A stretch of 64,000 nt of DNA from Siderastrea siderea. Its lineage: Eukaryota > Cnidaria > Anthozoa > Scleractinia > Rhizangiidae. This document shows, one piece after another, positions 10,641 to 22,700 of the stretch. The translations under genes were made by a program, and so were the position numbers. The stretch spans positions 49,313,230-49,377,229 of the forward strand of contig OZ034968.1 of NCBI GenBank assembly GCA_964030785.1, in the 5' to 3' direction. The stretch's first letter is position 1, and each line of letters opens with the position of its first letter. Below the pieces are notes generated by a model. That model did not search any database and was not told the DNA's origin. It saw nothing but the letters and a program-made list of their open reading frames with translations.

Positions 10641-11819
10641 TTTCCCATTTGTTCTTTATCGTTCGGATAGATCAAAATCGGCTACTCGTCTGCCTGGTCT
10701 ACTTCAGTGTTTGGTCGACCCCGTTTTCATCCCATCGATTGCTGCAGTTTATAAAAACTACTGACAATTTTCCTGACCGAGAGGAGGAAGGTTTTCTGTT
10801 AAGACTTTATAGACCATCGGCTGGGTTATTAGGTGCCGTTTTTGTTTTTCGTCCACGAAGTCGCTTGACAACTTGTTTAGTTTTTTAATCTCTGAAGAAC
10901 AAATTACAAAGGGAAAGGTTTTTCATCAGATGTAAGTCCTAGATACACTTCTTCCCTCGAAAAGAAAAACCACATGTGCAAAGGACAACATGTACCTTAA
11001 AAATAGGAATGATTAATTTATTTTACTGCAAAAGATCGGAAATGCAATTACTGCTCCCGGGTGTCTGACTGAAACTGTCGGTTTCGCATCACATGAAACA
11101 TTGTTTAAATCTAAAACAGGTCGTTTGCATCGACTTTGTCCTCTAAACAGTGTCTTTATTTGTAAAAAAAAATCAAAAAAAAGCGTGAATGACTTTTATT
11201 TTAAAAAGCATTGTAAAAGAGAGAGAAAGGTCGTGCTATCATAAAACACATTTTTCTACTCGTGAGTTGTTCTGCGTATTTATCCTGTTCGCTGTAAACA
11301 CTCTTAAATTTGAAGAAAATTGGAGTTCATTTTTAGATTGTAAAGATAAAATGAAACCTCTCTTTCATACTTATTGGCCCCTAAAGTACAGTGCATTTTA
11401 GTTTTGCAATTATTTGCCAAAAGATGAAAAACAACAAGGGAAAACATAAAGGCAAAAACGCAATGCGGACCGCTGAGGAAACGGTGAAGTTGACTTGTAT
11501 TTTCTTCAAAGAAAAGACTTCAGCACGACTTTCACCGCAAGTTCTTCTTGTTTAGTCCTTCGAAAGTTGTTAAGTTCAGGAAGAGTACTTGTGAAACTAC
11601 AGTTGCTCTAATAAACTCATTTAAGTTGCTCCCCGTAGCGACTCAACAGACTATTCAATGTAAATACGGATTTCTCACTGATACGTATGCATCGCGCTGG
11701 CTGTTTAGTTCTGTCAACCATGAAATACCTTTGTTAAAATAACCTAGAAATAATATTGCCATGGCATCAGACAGTTTACTGGCAAGAATTACCCAAAAAC
11801 TGTTTTCGGAAACTTTCGA
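10641..11819. other. no gene recognised
   Basis: Short open frames only. Probably diverged or expanded interior of the same repeat family, since a further unit of its tandem repeat follows at 11820. Confidence 0.35.
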
Positions 11820-12045
11820 ACATACGTAAAATTATGAAGAGAAAATGGCACAAGGTTTTCGCCGCGAATTGTTACTCGAGCGTTTTAAAGAAATAACCCT
11901 GAACTATTTTTCGGAAGCCTTTATTGTCTCCTTTTGGACAAAATAGATTTAAACCGAGACATGCTTCGCTTACAGCTACTTAAATAACTTTTTCATTTCG
12001 ATCTATAACTAGAGACACGCTGAAATGGCTTGGCAGAGGCTTTAA
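11820..12045 (+). repeat. diverged unit of the 2322-2880 tandem repeat
   Basis: Shares CGCCGCGAA, TTTTCGGAAGC, AAAATAGATTTAAACCGA, ATGCTTCGCTTACAGCTACT and TAACTAGAGAC with the three units near 2.3-2.9 kb. Confidence 0.6.
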
Positions 12046-12967
12046 AAACAAAACAAACGCAAAAACCATACCACGTTAAACCCTTCACAAACGTAGAATT
12101 TCATTGACATAAGCACTTGTTTGCCTAGGAAAGCAAAATGAATTCAATCTTCGCCTCGAGTGAAGTTACTTGCAAGCAATTCCTTTCAAAGCAGGAATTA
12201 CTTATTTACGGCTATTTTGAACAAGTTTTTCAAACATTTCAATAACATTATCTTAAACGTGTAAAATCGTTCAATTAAACAACTCTAACAATGTAAATCC
12301 ACAATCAAATATGGAACTGACTTTACCGTAGAAGTGAAAGAAGTACTTGAAAATCTAAATGAAAGTCGCCGGGTCCTTTGCAGATGGTCGCTTTTCAGAT
12401 CTCCTTAGCTTTGAAAAAGCAAGTACACTTATGTCCTCGAACAAGGATTTCTTGCCTTCAAGCTGTCCAATTTTTTCTATATGCGCCGTAGAGTGTAAAG
12501 CAATCCATCAGTTCTTTTCCTTTTCATGATGAGCTGTTAAAAGGAATGTCTTCAGTCCAAGAATGTAAAATTACCGTATTGAAAATCGACCGTATGAGGA
12601 ACCAGCAGCCATAACTGTTGAATTTAGATCAAATTTCTCCTGTGATAACAGAGGATCCGAATTCTTTTTTGCCAGTGTTCAATGAAGGGTTATTGCTCCG
12701 ACCTCGTGAAATGTGGTAAAATTTCCATGAAAATTTCCATCCTTTTTACTTGAAGCCTCAAAATAGGTTAGCGTTTAAGTTCGAGTGTAGTCCGCCATTT
12801 TTCACCAGTATGTAAACGCGCGCGACTATTGAGAGACTTCGAATATTTTACATGAAGCATGGGGCAAGGGACGCCGTCGTACGGTGACGTGACGTCATGA
12901 CTGTCAAAATTGACTCGCATGGATATATATATTCTTTCTATGAGTATGGTGCTCCGCTTCTTACAAA
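12046..12967. other. no gene recognised
   Basis: AT-rich sequence with no supported coding frame. The right end (about 12850-12960) has GTGACGTGACGTCATGA and a TATATATAT run. Confidence 0.4.
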
Positions 12968-13850
12968 TTAGACATGTTCTTGATTCAACTGGTATTGATG
13001 CCCCCTTTCGTATATTCCTCTTTGCATTCGGAATGAGGGAACTCCTAGTCGTAAGTTTGTAATGCTTATTCTATGTGCTGGATTTCTGATTATCTTGAGG
13101 TATTCTAGTTGGTACTCTATTTTGATACTTTTGTGAGTTAACTTTTCTCTAGAACTCTCTGATGTGCTTTGTCTAGCTTTCAGCCAATTCTCTACATATC
13201 TCTTTCTTAGCTGCTGTTTTATGTTTGAACGAATTTTCTTTAATCGTTGCTTGGTTTCAACTGTTCTTGTGAGGTGCATTCGTAATGTTTCATCACTGTT
13301 TAATATATTGACAAATTGACTGTGGCTTTTTGCGTGCAGAAGTGCTTTGTATAAGAGTGGGTTGTCTATTTTTTTTCCTGTAATCTTTGCCAGTAACTAA
13401 ACATTGAAGCTTTTATGACTAAGCTTAAAGGGAACCGTCCGAGGTCTGCTCTACAGGCTATGTTCTCTGTGTACCATGGTGTATTCAGTGTTTGTTTGCA
13501 GAACGTTATATGAACTTGTTCGATTGTGCTTTTGTCAAAGCGTGTCATATTGTAGGAGTTCAGATCCCCAAATTTCGCATCCATTACCACAGGCTTTACA
13601 AGAGCATCAAAAAGTTTGTTCTTTATTTCAATAGTATTTGTATCCGTACTTGCGAATGACTTTTTATTGTCGATAAAGCTTTATAAGCTTTTTTGCTTAG
13701 AATGTCTCTTACGTAGGCACAGCGACCGGATAATGTCAGGTCTAAACCTAAATAAGTTTGTTTGTCAACAATATTTAAAGTATTCGAATCAGATTAAATT
13801 TAGTTAAGGTGTTTCCATCGAAAAAGAAGTTGTACTGAGAATTTGATGCA
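12968..13850 (-). pseudogene. LINE ORF2 C-terminal region (broken)
   Basis: The minus strand reads as the C-terminal part of a non-LTR retrotransposon polyprotein in several frames. In order: the connection after the RT palm (YLGLDLTLSGRC, NKLFDALVKPVV), then IEQVHITFCKQTLNTPW and ELGR-like DLGRFPLS, then a basic helical region, and finally YLKIIRNPAHRI with TNLRLGVPSFRMQRG. The last block resembles the LRLSNHRLxIExGRY-type ending common in LINE C-termini. At least two frameshifts or stops occur. It continues upstream at 14461 after an unrelated insertion. Confidence 0.7.
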
Positions 13851-13854
13851 ACTT

Positions 13855-14460
13855 TGCACAGTTATTAATTACACGTAGTACATTAAAAAAATAAATAAAT
13901 AAAAAGAGGGGGTCACCGTGCCTGATTTCACGCTACGGGGCTGTAGTATTAGATACTTTGTTATCTTTCGACAGCAATATTAAGAAACCTATCCTTGTAC
14001 CAAATACACTCTTTATTTCAACAAATTCATTACTAGCAATGAAATATAAGCATTATTCTTATGATACAAGGAAAATGTTACAGAAAAACGCCTTAAAATT
14101 GCCGTTAAAATGAAAGTAATAAAATAATAGGCAAATCGAGCGTTTGCACGGTTCCAGTGAAACCCCTAAATCTGACTGTAAAGTGAGTCAACCGGAATAT
14201 TTCAAAATTTGTAATATATCATGTAAAGTCGTATTTTCCTGAAGTAAATGGAATAAAAAAGTGGGGTCACCGAGTTCGTTTGGGAGAAAAAGACAATTTA
14301 TTTTCTGTGAACAGCTCAGCTTTCATAGAAAACCTATCAATGCGCTCGTGTGCGCGCTAATCACGCAGAAAATGATGCACAGAAAGGATGCGCAATGCAA
14401 TTGAATGGAATCACCTTAAACATTTAAGAATAATTGTATATATTAAGTCAATTTGAATTT
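13855..14460. other. unrelated DNA interrupting the LINE
   Basis: LINE-like coding stops near 13850 and resumes at 14461. The 0.6 kb between contains GGGGTCACCG words (about 13907 and 14271) that recur near 49585, suggesting an inserted non-coding repeat. Its ends were not defined. Confidence 0.45.
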
Positions 14461-14870
14461 TATTTTTTCACTTTGGTGTTGACTTTGAGTTTCCATTCGT
14501 TAGCATGTCTTTGAATTACGTTAATCGATTGCTGTAATCCTTCTGGAGTGGAACTTATATAACTAACAAGTCATCTACGTACATTAGACAATTCAAAGAG
14601 CGATTTCCCAGTATTACTCGCGGAAAATTATTCTCCCTGAAATATTGCGGTAAATCGTTCATAAATAATGAGAATAGAACAGGGCTTAAACCATCACATT
14701 GTCGTGTTCCTTTGTTACAAGGAAACAAGTCTGTGGTAGTGTTTTTATCAAAACTTTTAATCGACGAGTACATTGATTTGATAACTTTGAAGAACTTTCC
14801 TTTTATGCCATATTTTTGTAGTTTATAAATCAATTCTGATTGTCATACGCTATCAATGAATTGAACTGTC
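14461..14870 (-). pseudogene. LINE reverse transcriptase palm fragment
   Basis: Shows FIDSV and LIYKLQKYG, then LFPCNKGTRQCDGLSPVLFS (the G-x-RQGD-x-LSP-x-LF motif with Gly changed to Cys), then MYVDDLLVI, the RT catalytic box (YxDD). After a frameshift it continues STPEGLQQSINVIQRH and EWKLKVN, the segment that normally follows YxDD in LINEs. One stop lies inside FIDSV-x-QSE. Same element as 12968-13850. Confidence 0.75.
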
Positions 14871-14879
14871 AAAGTGTTT

Positions 14880-15110
14880 AGCTTAAATAACTACTGAATA
14901 GCTCTAACAAGTAATCTTGCTGCCGAATTTTGTATGCGTTGCAGCTTTTGTATCTCAGTGGAAGCATATGGTGGCGTATAACAAGTTATTACAATATTCT
15001 AACTTTGATGAGATAGAAGCGTGGACAAGGCGTTCAGTACTCCCCTGATTAAGACACTTCCATAATCTACTTGTGTTTCTAAGGGCAAGTGAAGCTGAAT
15101 GACAAATGCT
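14880..15110 (-). pseudogene. CR1/L2-type LINE C-terminal fragment
   Basis: The minus strand gives HASISSKLEYCNNLLYA and, one frameshift later, IQKLQRIQNSAARLLVRAI. This is the conserved SxLDYCNSLLYG ... LQRxQNxAARL motif of CR1/L2-type LINEs. It belongs to a different clade from the RT fragment next to it, so it is a separate, strongly truncated insertion. Confidence 0.75.
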
Positions 15111-15394
15111 TTTAACAATACTGGACATGATAAGATAACGATTTAGGATAACACCGAGATTTCTAGCTTCAGAGGTAGTCTATATCTTGTAATGTCTATC
15201 TGAGGATTTCACCAGAGGGGAAGGCAAACGTTCCTGGGCCTAGGGGGTCTGGACTCTGGGGATAAATTTTCCCAGTACGTTTTGAAAGAGTAGTTTGTAA
15301 GTTGAGGTAATTTTAACAACTTGGAAAAAAAATTGGTCAAAGGTGGGGTAACATCCCGCTGAACTCCACCCTGGTTCCGCCTACCAACACCAGC

Positions 15395-15440
15395 TTATTC
15401 CTTGAGAGCTCCCGCTGTTAGACTAGCCTATCTGTATATA
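15395..15440 (-). repeat. fragment of R1 repeat start, inverted
   Basis: The reverse complement reads ATAGGCTAGTCTAACAGCGG then AGCTC and AATAAGCTGGTGTT, matching the start of the R1 copies at 1735 and 9358. Confidence 0.6.
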
Positions 15441-16030
15441 ACATTCATCTTCTCATCCTTCTCACGTTACAAAAACTCCATCCTGTTTTCTCAATATCCT
15501 AGACTTCGACGTTTATGTACTGACGGCTACTATTGTCTCAACAAATCAGAGGCAGTGTAGTTGCTAGCGCGTTAAATCAGATCGGGATCCCGTTTCTCGA
15601 AACTCCCGATAACTTTCCCAAGCTTTTGTCTTGTTCTAGCCACAAACTTTTGCTGCATGGGTTTTGGTGTTTGCTCTCTGTCTATATTTAAAAAGCCTAT
15701 TGTTCTGATTGCAGATTGTATTGTGACTATGGACACATTGTCTGGCGTGGACGAATCGAAGCTGAAAATAAGAATCTAGAAGTTTAAAGATTTTATTTCC
15801 TACAACTGTCATTTTAATATTCATATTAATTAACCACTTAGAAAAACCGATTACTTTTCACCTTTGTTTTCAAAATTTTCACAAATTTTTGTGAAAATTA
15901 ATTATTAATTGCACTCGGCCAGTGCAATAAACTATATTCTGCAATCCCTTAACACCAACTCCAGATCATCATCACCATCACTCATCATCACATCATCATC
16001 ATCTCCATCTCCATCACTCAGGCACTCAGG
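15441..16030. other. no gene; ATC-rich microsatellite near the right end
   Basis: Non-coding. An imperfect (ATC)n/(CATCAC) tract spans about 15963-16020 and abuts the inverted-repeat element that follows. Confidence 0.6.
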
Positions 16031-16035
16031 ACCTC

Positions 16036-18059
16036 ACCCGTTAAAGTGCACCTAACCCTAAAAATTTTTTCCCCGTCAAATAAATCCTGTTATCATTTGG
16101 AGCATTTCGTCACAAAAAGTTTTTGATTTGCTTTAATCCCTGATTTTCTGTGCGCAGTTGAAGTACAGGGTCGAGCAGTGAGGGCATGGGACTAGTCACC
16201 TTGTGACGTCAAATCAAGAACCCGCAGTCTCGCGCTATCTCTATCGGAGCTATATTTCTCTTGAGCTCTCGAAGATGTACAGAAAACTGTCGACCGTTCG
16301 TATTGCTCCGAGACATGGTAACCAAAGAAACGAATCACAAGACGTATCACTACAAAAATACAGCATTTTTGGACGACGAGCGACCAGAGGCGAAGGGACG
16401 AAATGAGTGGATTTTGTAAAGCAATAGCGAGCAAAGCGGCAGCCTTCCAAGCACTCGATACTACGCTCGATGCATTTTAAGCAAAGATTTGTTGTCGCAG
16501 AAGAAGGTATGAATGAATGAACAACTTTAGCATCCGATCAAACGATAGCTTTTTGTGTATTTCCAATGATTCAACGGCCGATTAACCACAGAATACCCGC
16601 AATACACGGTACGCAGAAAATTATTACCTTTGCGAATTATTCAAGTTGGCTACGCGGTAAGCGCAAAGGTAATAATTTTCTGCGTACCGCGTATCGCGAA
16701 ACAGCGACGGGTTTAAAATTAAAGACCGTATTTATAGAAAGTCCTCCTTCAGCAGAACCGAACGCGCTTTCTCCGCAATAACAAGCCATTGCCATTATTC
16801 CTTATTCTAGTCTATGAACATGCCTCGCTATGAGAATTTTATCTTGAGTCATATCAAATCACTCGAGCATAACAAAACATTACTGTGCAGAGATCCCTTG
16901 TTCATATCCTCCGTTGAAGTAGAGGACAAGCAGTCTCTTTCTTAATTCTTTTATTACCATTTTTGGTGCGAAAAAAGGCCGCAAGAAGATCGAAGTGTGA
17001 GCGATGAGCGGCGAAGCCTCAAGTCGCGAGTTAAGCGAGGGCCGGTTGATTTACATAATTTGTACATTTCCGCTCGCGCTGGGATCTGAGGAAACTGCTT
17101 GTACGTTGACGCCAGAAAAATGATTGGTAAGATATTCTCAGTTGAACCGATACTAACAAACTCTCGTGCTTATAATTCTCGTCAATGTCCTTTAGAAAAT
17201 AATTGCCGTCGTGATTCACTAGTGTTATAAATTGTTGTTATTGTTAATGCTGGTTACAGAAATGGACAAGACGTAAGTAATATCTCAGTTTCCACATTTA
17301 ATTCTATGTAAAATAAATAAATGAAGAAAGGAATGCTTTATTAAAATCTCCATTTCTATAAGAGGTTCCCTCAGCTTGAATATAAATCTCAAATGCGAGA
17401 AGCGAAGGGCAGGAAAACCAAGACCAAACGTGAAGACCGAACGTGCGAAATAAAATGTAAACACTCACGGGCGAAGCTCAGCATTCCGGTTTCTTCGCGG
17501 CCCTCCAAGGCCAATCGTAAGTTGCTTTATTTGCTGTTCCAGTTCTTAGTTTGCCTTTATTTCCTTTTTGCATTGAGCAATTCATTCTTCGTTGGTTAGC
17601 GGATTTTTAGCAGATATGGGCAGAATGGCACTTTCTTCATCCTTTGGCGGTGTACTGTCGACTTCGTGTTCCGCATCTATCTCGTGTTCAGAGCTAAAAT
17701 TCATCTACAAATCGTCTCAGTATCTGCTTTGGATTATAACATTGGAATTTTAGTCATACTATGACTTTGTTCGAATTAGCTAGAAGGTCAGAAGGCTTCG
17801 ATGAACAAATAAAGTCAGAGAAACACAGCTAAAAACTAAGCGGCGTGGAATTCTTGGTTCTTGATCTGACGTCACAACTACGGCTCGCCCCAGGTTCCTC
17901 TTACTCGGACGTGAACCAAATTTTTCTTGAATTTAACAGGGCACAGAAAATCGAGAATTTAACCAAATCAAAAAATTTTTGCTAAGAAATGTTCCAGATG
18001 ATAACAGAATTTATTTAGCCGGAAAAAAAATTTTAGGGGTTAGGTGCACTTTAACGGTT
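16036..18059. mobile_element. 2-kb non-autonomous element with long terminal inverted repeats
   Basis: The ends are inverted copies of each other for at least 190 bp. Outermost is CCGTTAAAGTGCACCTAACC (left) and its complement at 18035-18057. Further in, TGTTATCAT(C/T)TGGA, ATTTTCTGTGC and GTGACGTCA(A/G)ATCAAGAACC pair at 16202-16222 / 17855-17876. A possible 5-bp target duplication ACCTC flanks it (16031-16035 and 18060-18064). No transposase frame is present. The superfamily is not assigned: 5-bp duplications occur in Transib, but the termini are not the usual CAC. Confidence 0.75.
16608..16688. other. perfect 27-bp hairpin arms inside the TIR element
   Basis: Arms GGTACGCAGAAAATTATTAC... 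(16608-16634) and their exact complement (16662-16688) enclose a 27-nt loop. Pairing continues outward for about 10 more positions with two mismatches that would be G:U pairs in minus-strand RNA. The base-perfect arms stand out against the diverged surrounding repeats. Confidence 0.8.
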
Positions 18060-18064
18060 ACCTC

Positions 18065-19574
18065 TTACCCCACAAATAGCCCTGCTGATCAAATGCCACT
18101 GTCTTTCTGTACATTGTAGTTACTCCCAAGACAAAGAGGCCTGTCAGTGTAAGAAAACGAAAACCCGGTGCAGTATTTCTATCCCCAATGAGCAAAAAGT
18201 GTGGAGGTAAGACTACCTTTTTCTACATACGAAAGTACACTTTTGATGACTTAAACCACAACTTTGATAAGGAGAAAAATTATCAGGCTTAACTGAGGCT
18301 CTCGTTTGTTGTTAAATTGTGAAATAAACATAGTAAATATTCCGTCTTTTATCAAACACTTTCCCAACAGCTTTTTTTGCAGTATCAATGTTGGATGACG
18401 ATTAGCCAGGCGTCTAACATTGCCATGGAGCAAACGTTGAGCGCGTTGGCCAAAATTCTTGGAGCCAATCAGATTTCTTGGTTGGTTTTCAAACACCACA
18501 TGCATGAATTTCTGGGTTGTACAACGCAAACTGCACAACTGCATTATGATTGTGTCATGGTAACATTTTTTAACAAGTGGACCACGTGTTTCCATGCCCA
18601 AAGACACCATAGTAGACCACACAAACGAAGTAGTAAAATTTTCAAACGTCGAGTGGATAACTAACTACTTTGGACATTGTTTTACAACTTTTAAGAGTGA
18701 ATCGTCAACAAGGCGCGACCGAGTGTGCCATCGCAGATGGAAAACGCGGAAAGTAGTTTAATTGTTTCCAGTAGACAACTAAATTATCGGTGAACAACAA
18801 TATAAAGGTCATATTTGACCAAATATTCAGGGAAACTTTACTTTCCAAGGGTATAGTGTGCACGCTCTTTGCTTATCCCTTAGTAATCAGTAAACATTTA
18901 ATGGCAACAGAGCCAATCAGTTTCGCTTATTCGCAGTAGACGGGGACAGGGAATAGAACACAGTGAATGTCAATGACAAAAACAATGTAGATTATGAAAA
19001 TGAATAGGTTTGTTTTGTTTTTTGCAATAACAGGAATAAATTGCAAGTGAATAGTCCTTTTAAGTTTAAATCGTTTTTCAAAAACGTGTAACAGTTTGAA
19101 AAAAACAATTCGGTATAAAGTTAACATTATCAGCAACTTAAGCTGTTCCTACCTTTTTGTGGCGTATTCTGCATACTTGAAACTGAGGCGCACAATAAAA
19201 TTTATTGAACAGTGGTTTTTCCCTTGAGTAGTGACTAACGTACGTATGACATGACAAAGCTTTCATCCAGTCAAATCTGGGTAATCTGTTGGTCAGCGGC
19301 AAATCCTATACAGTTGAGTTGACACGAGTTCGTAGGGTTCGCCGTGTTCACCCTTTTTTGGGAAAGTATTTTGTCATTGATCGAAACATTCACAAGATAT
19401 TACAAGAAGGAGATCCAGTTTCACATACTACACGCACGTACACGTAACCCAAGCGCAAACACACTTGGACAAGAGATCATGTTTTCTTCACTCAGAGTAT
19501 TTAACCATTGTTCTACGAGAGCGCGCTGGATAGCGAATGATAGAAACCCAACGAGGCAAGTAGCGCCGAGTTGT
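18065..19574. other. no gene recognised
   Basis: Two overlapping frames on opposite strands (18251-18664) are open for about 95-123 codons but show no domain. I see no other signal. Confidence 0.4.
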
Positions 19575-19796
19575 TTATAGTAGTATATGTTCCATACTTC
19601 ACGTCTGTTCAAAAAATGAGCAGAAGCAATTGTCGCAAAAAGAATTACTACTGTTCAAAAAATGAGCAGACGTGAAGTATGGTTTCAGTTCAAAAGATGA
19701 GCAGAGGCAATCTCCTCAAAAAATTAAGAGAATTACTACTGTTTAAAAAATGAGCAGACGTGAAGTATGGGGTTCTGCTTAAAAAATTAACAGAAT
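19575..19796. repeat. subterminal repeats at the left side of the Polinton
   Basis: CAAAA(A/G)ATGAGCAGA recurs four times. The pair CAGACGTGAAGTATGG (two direct copies) and its complement CCATACTTCACGTCTG near 19590 form an inverted set. AGAATTACTACTGTT begins a unit of about 86 bp repeated twice. It directly precedes the polymerase stop codon, so it probably belongs to the element's end. I could not find a matching inverted copy near 26-27 kb. Confidence 0.6.
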
Positions 19797-22700
19797 TTAA
19801 TACCCCCAAGGAAAAGTTTCAAATCCCTTATCACTTTTTTCAAGGTATCTTTTATCGTATCCGAGTGTTAAATCTTCTTCTTGATATTTATTTACAAGTT
19901 GTTTTGTCTTTGAATCTCTTGTAATTTTATTTTCATTGACAATTGTAATTCTTTCTTTCTTTTCTTCAATTAATTGTTTCATACTCTCTTGATTTATGTA
20001 TTGACTATTTTCATAGTTGAGAGTAAATCCTTGAACTTTACAAACATTTTTACCGTTACTTGTTGTATAACTATAACTTTTTGGTCCTGTTCCACACCAA
20101 TCAGTTATATGATTTCCATCAAGTTCATCTGTTAAATCTCCTAAACTATCACCTGTTTTCATTGTTTCACCATTAGGCCTTTCAATATACCAAACACTAT
20201 CTGTGTCATATCCTAACACTTGATCTCCAAGTTTATCTAATACTTCATATAACATCATTCTTGCATGACTTGTTGTAAAAGCTACGATAAATATATTGGT
20301 ATCTTTACTATTATCAATAAACATATCCTTCATATCATAAGTCATATGAATCATTTCTTCATTAATGAATTGAATGTTTAAATTATCAATAGAATCATTC
20401 AATAATATTTCATAAAACTCTTTTACATCTGTTACATATTTTGTTTGTTTCATATTATTTCTCTGTCCAAACTTTCCCCACAAACTATTCAAACCCATTT
20501 TTGAAATTGCTCTCATTCCTGGATTATGTTCGATCTTTCCAAGTTCGATTCCAAGTTTTTCTTTTACAACATTTTTATTTTTTGAATTCTTCTTCCGATT
20601 TGTAAGTACATTTTTCCCCAACAACAAGAGGTGAACTTTCCATCTTGATTTTTAGGAATTTTTTTACATACTCTTTAAATAGTTCATCAGTTCTCTCCTC
20701 AAAATTCCAAACTTCATATATTTTTATTATTTGATATCCTTTTTTCAAAGCTACTTCAATTTCATTTGAACACCAGGTTCCAATAAAAGTTCGTTCTTCA
20801 TCTTTATGATTACATTTTTTGTTTTTTATCAGAACACATTCTACATAAAGGAAACAAAAGCTTTTTAGAATTTCCACACATTGTTTTTACAGGAAGAACT
20901 GGATGATATAATCCTTTTGGTGGAAGAATTTTACATTTGATAAACCCAAACCAACTTTCATCATATTTTTCAGGTTCAAGAATTTTTGTTCGATGACCTT
21001 TTGGATAATTTTTATGGAATTGAACTGTCGGATATAAACTTGCAAAATCTACATATTTTCCCTTTTCATCTTTTTTGAAATTATAAGTTAACTTTGTAAT
21101 ATTTGTTCGGCCGCCAAAGAAAGCATCTCGCGGATTAAGAGGGCCAACAATTTCTCTTTTGTTTTCTACCATAAATTCTTTTTCTTTCTCAATTTCACAT
21201 TCCCACGTTTCTACTAGATGAAATCCAGCATCAATTATCTTTTTGTTCTTTTCATTTGTTCGTTTTCTAAGTGTTTCCATATCTATATGGTTTTTAGTGT
21301 TGTTCTCTTTGCAAAAACCATCAACTTTTCCAACTCCTTTTATTTTATGTTCTCCTCCATTCAGAGCGTGTTGAATTTTTATCCCATCTTTTTTACTCAA
21401 CCAATCTAACCAATTAATACTTTTCTCAGAATATTTTTCTCCGGAAGTAACATCCTTTTGGATTGCAATTGAATCTGAAGGCATATAATTACTTCGGTAA
21501 ATTGTCGAACAAACAGATGCGATTGTAATATATTGAAGTGGGTCGATATTTCCCAGAGTTATGAAATCTTCTCTGAATTTCATCATACTTCTTCTAAGAA
21601 TATCAACATCACTTCTACAATATTCTTTTAACTCTTTCTTAAAGTCAAAAACATATCCTTCATCTTTTTTTGCTTTATACCATTCAAAAAAATCTTTTCT
21701 TTTTTGTATATTCATTTGATTATATCCATAATGTTTCTTACTTGGCATTGGCCCAACGTAATCTCTGTTACAAGTTTTGTTGAAATGAGGAAAATATCCT
21801 TTTTTAATTCTTTTAATCCAAATGTTTTTGGAAAAGCTGACAAAGCACTTTGTACAAAGTTAACACTATCAGTAAATCTTATTTTAATTTTCTCAATTTG
21901 CATCATCATAATCTTTGTTCCATTGAAAATACAATAAGGTTTAATCTGATTTTCTACACAATATTTCAAAATAAATTGAGCATCATATGCTTTTGCATTA
22001 TGGGCAATAAATGTATAACCCTCATGTTTTTCATCAAAGACAAACTTACAAAATTCTTCAACAGTTTCAAATTATAAATATTTCCTTTAAAGTCTTGACA
22101 ATCTACCCAGTTTACAACATGAATTCCAGTTTCTTGAGTTGCCTCAAATTCATAAAACATATATTTTGTTGTTCTTGTTGAACACGAGAAACACCGTTCT
22201 ACACCATCACATCCTGTACAGTTTCCTCCTTTACATTGCTTAAATTCCATATAACATTTATGGTTATTCATATATTACAATATTTTTTACAATTATTACA
22301 TCTTGAGTGTCCACATTTATGAATTTGTAACTCCGGCACACTTCTTTCACATGATAAACATTTTTTGACATTATTGCAAACAGTATCTTCCTTTCCATTT
22401 TTGAAACCCCTTGGCCGCTTATGTTCTTTGAAACAATCTTCCCCATAGAAAATTCTGTTACACGTTTTACATCTTAATTTTTTATCCTTTTTTGAGCATA
22501 CATTACCATCTGGAAAATATTTGAAACAAGCAATACACTTTGAAGGGCATTTGTGTTTATCTCTTTTTTCGTATGATTTTTTACAAGTATGGCAGTAGTA
22601 ATTTTTGCAAAGAAAGCCAGGCATACTTGTGATTACATCGAAATGGTATTTATTCTTATACAAATAAATTATTTTTTCGAAGTGATTATCACTAGTAAAT

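Noticed and set aside
13805..13840. Similarity of GGTGTTTCCATCGAAA to the 49.5/59.9-kb repeat
   Set aside because: On the minus strand this segment reads on as LINE coding sequence, so the short match is probably coincidence.
18251..18664. Two opposite-strand frames of 123 and 95 codons
   Set aside because: No domain, no splice context and no sign of which strand would be coding.
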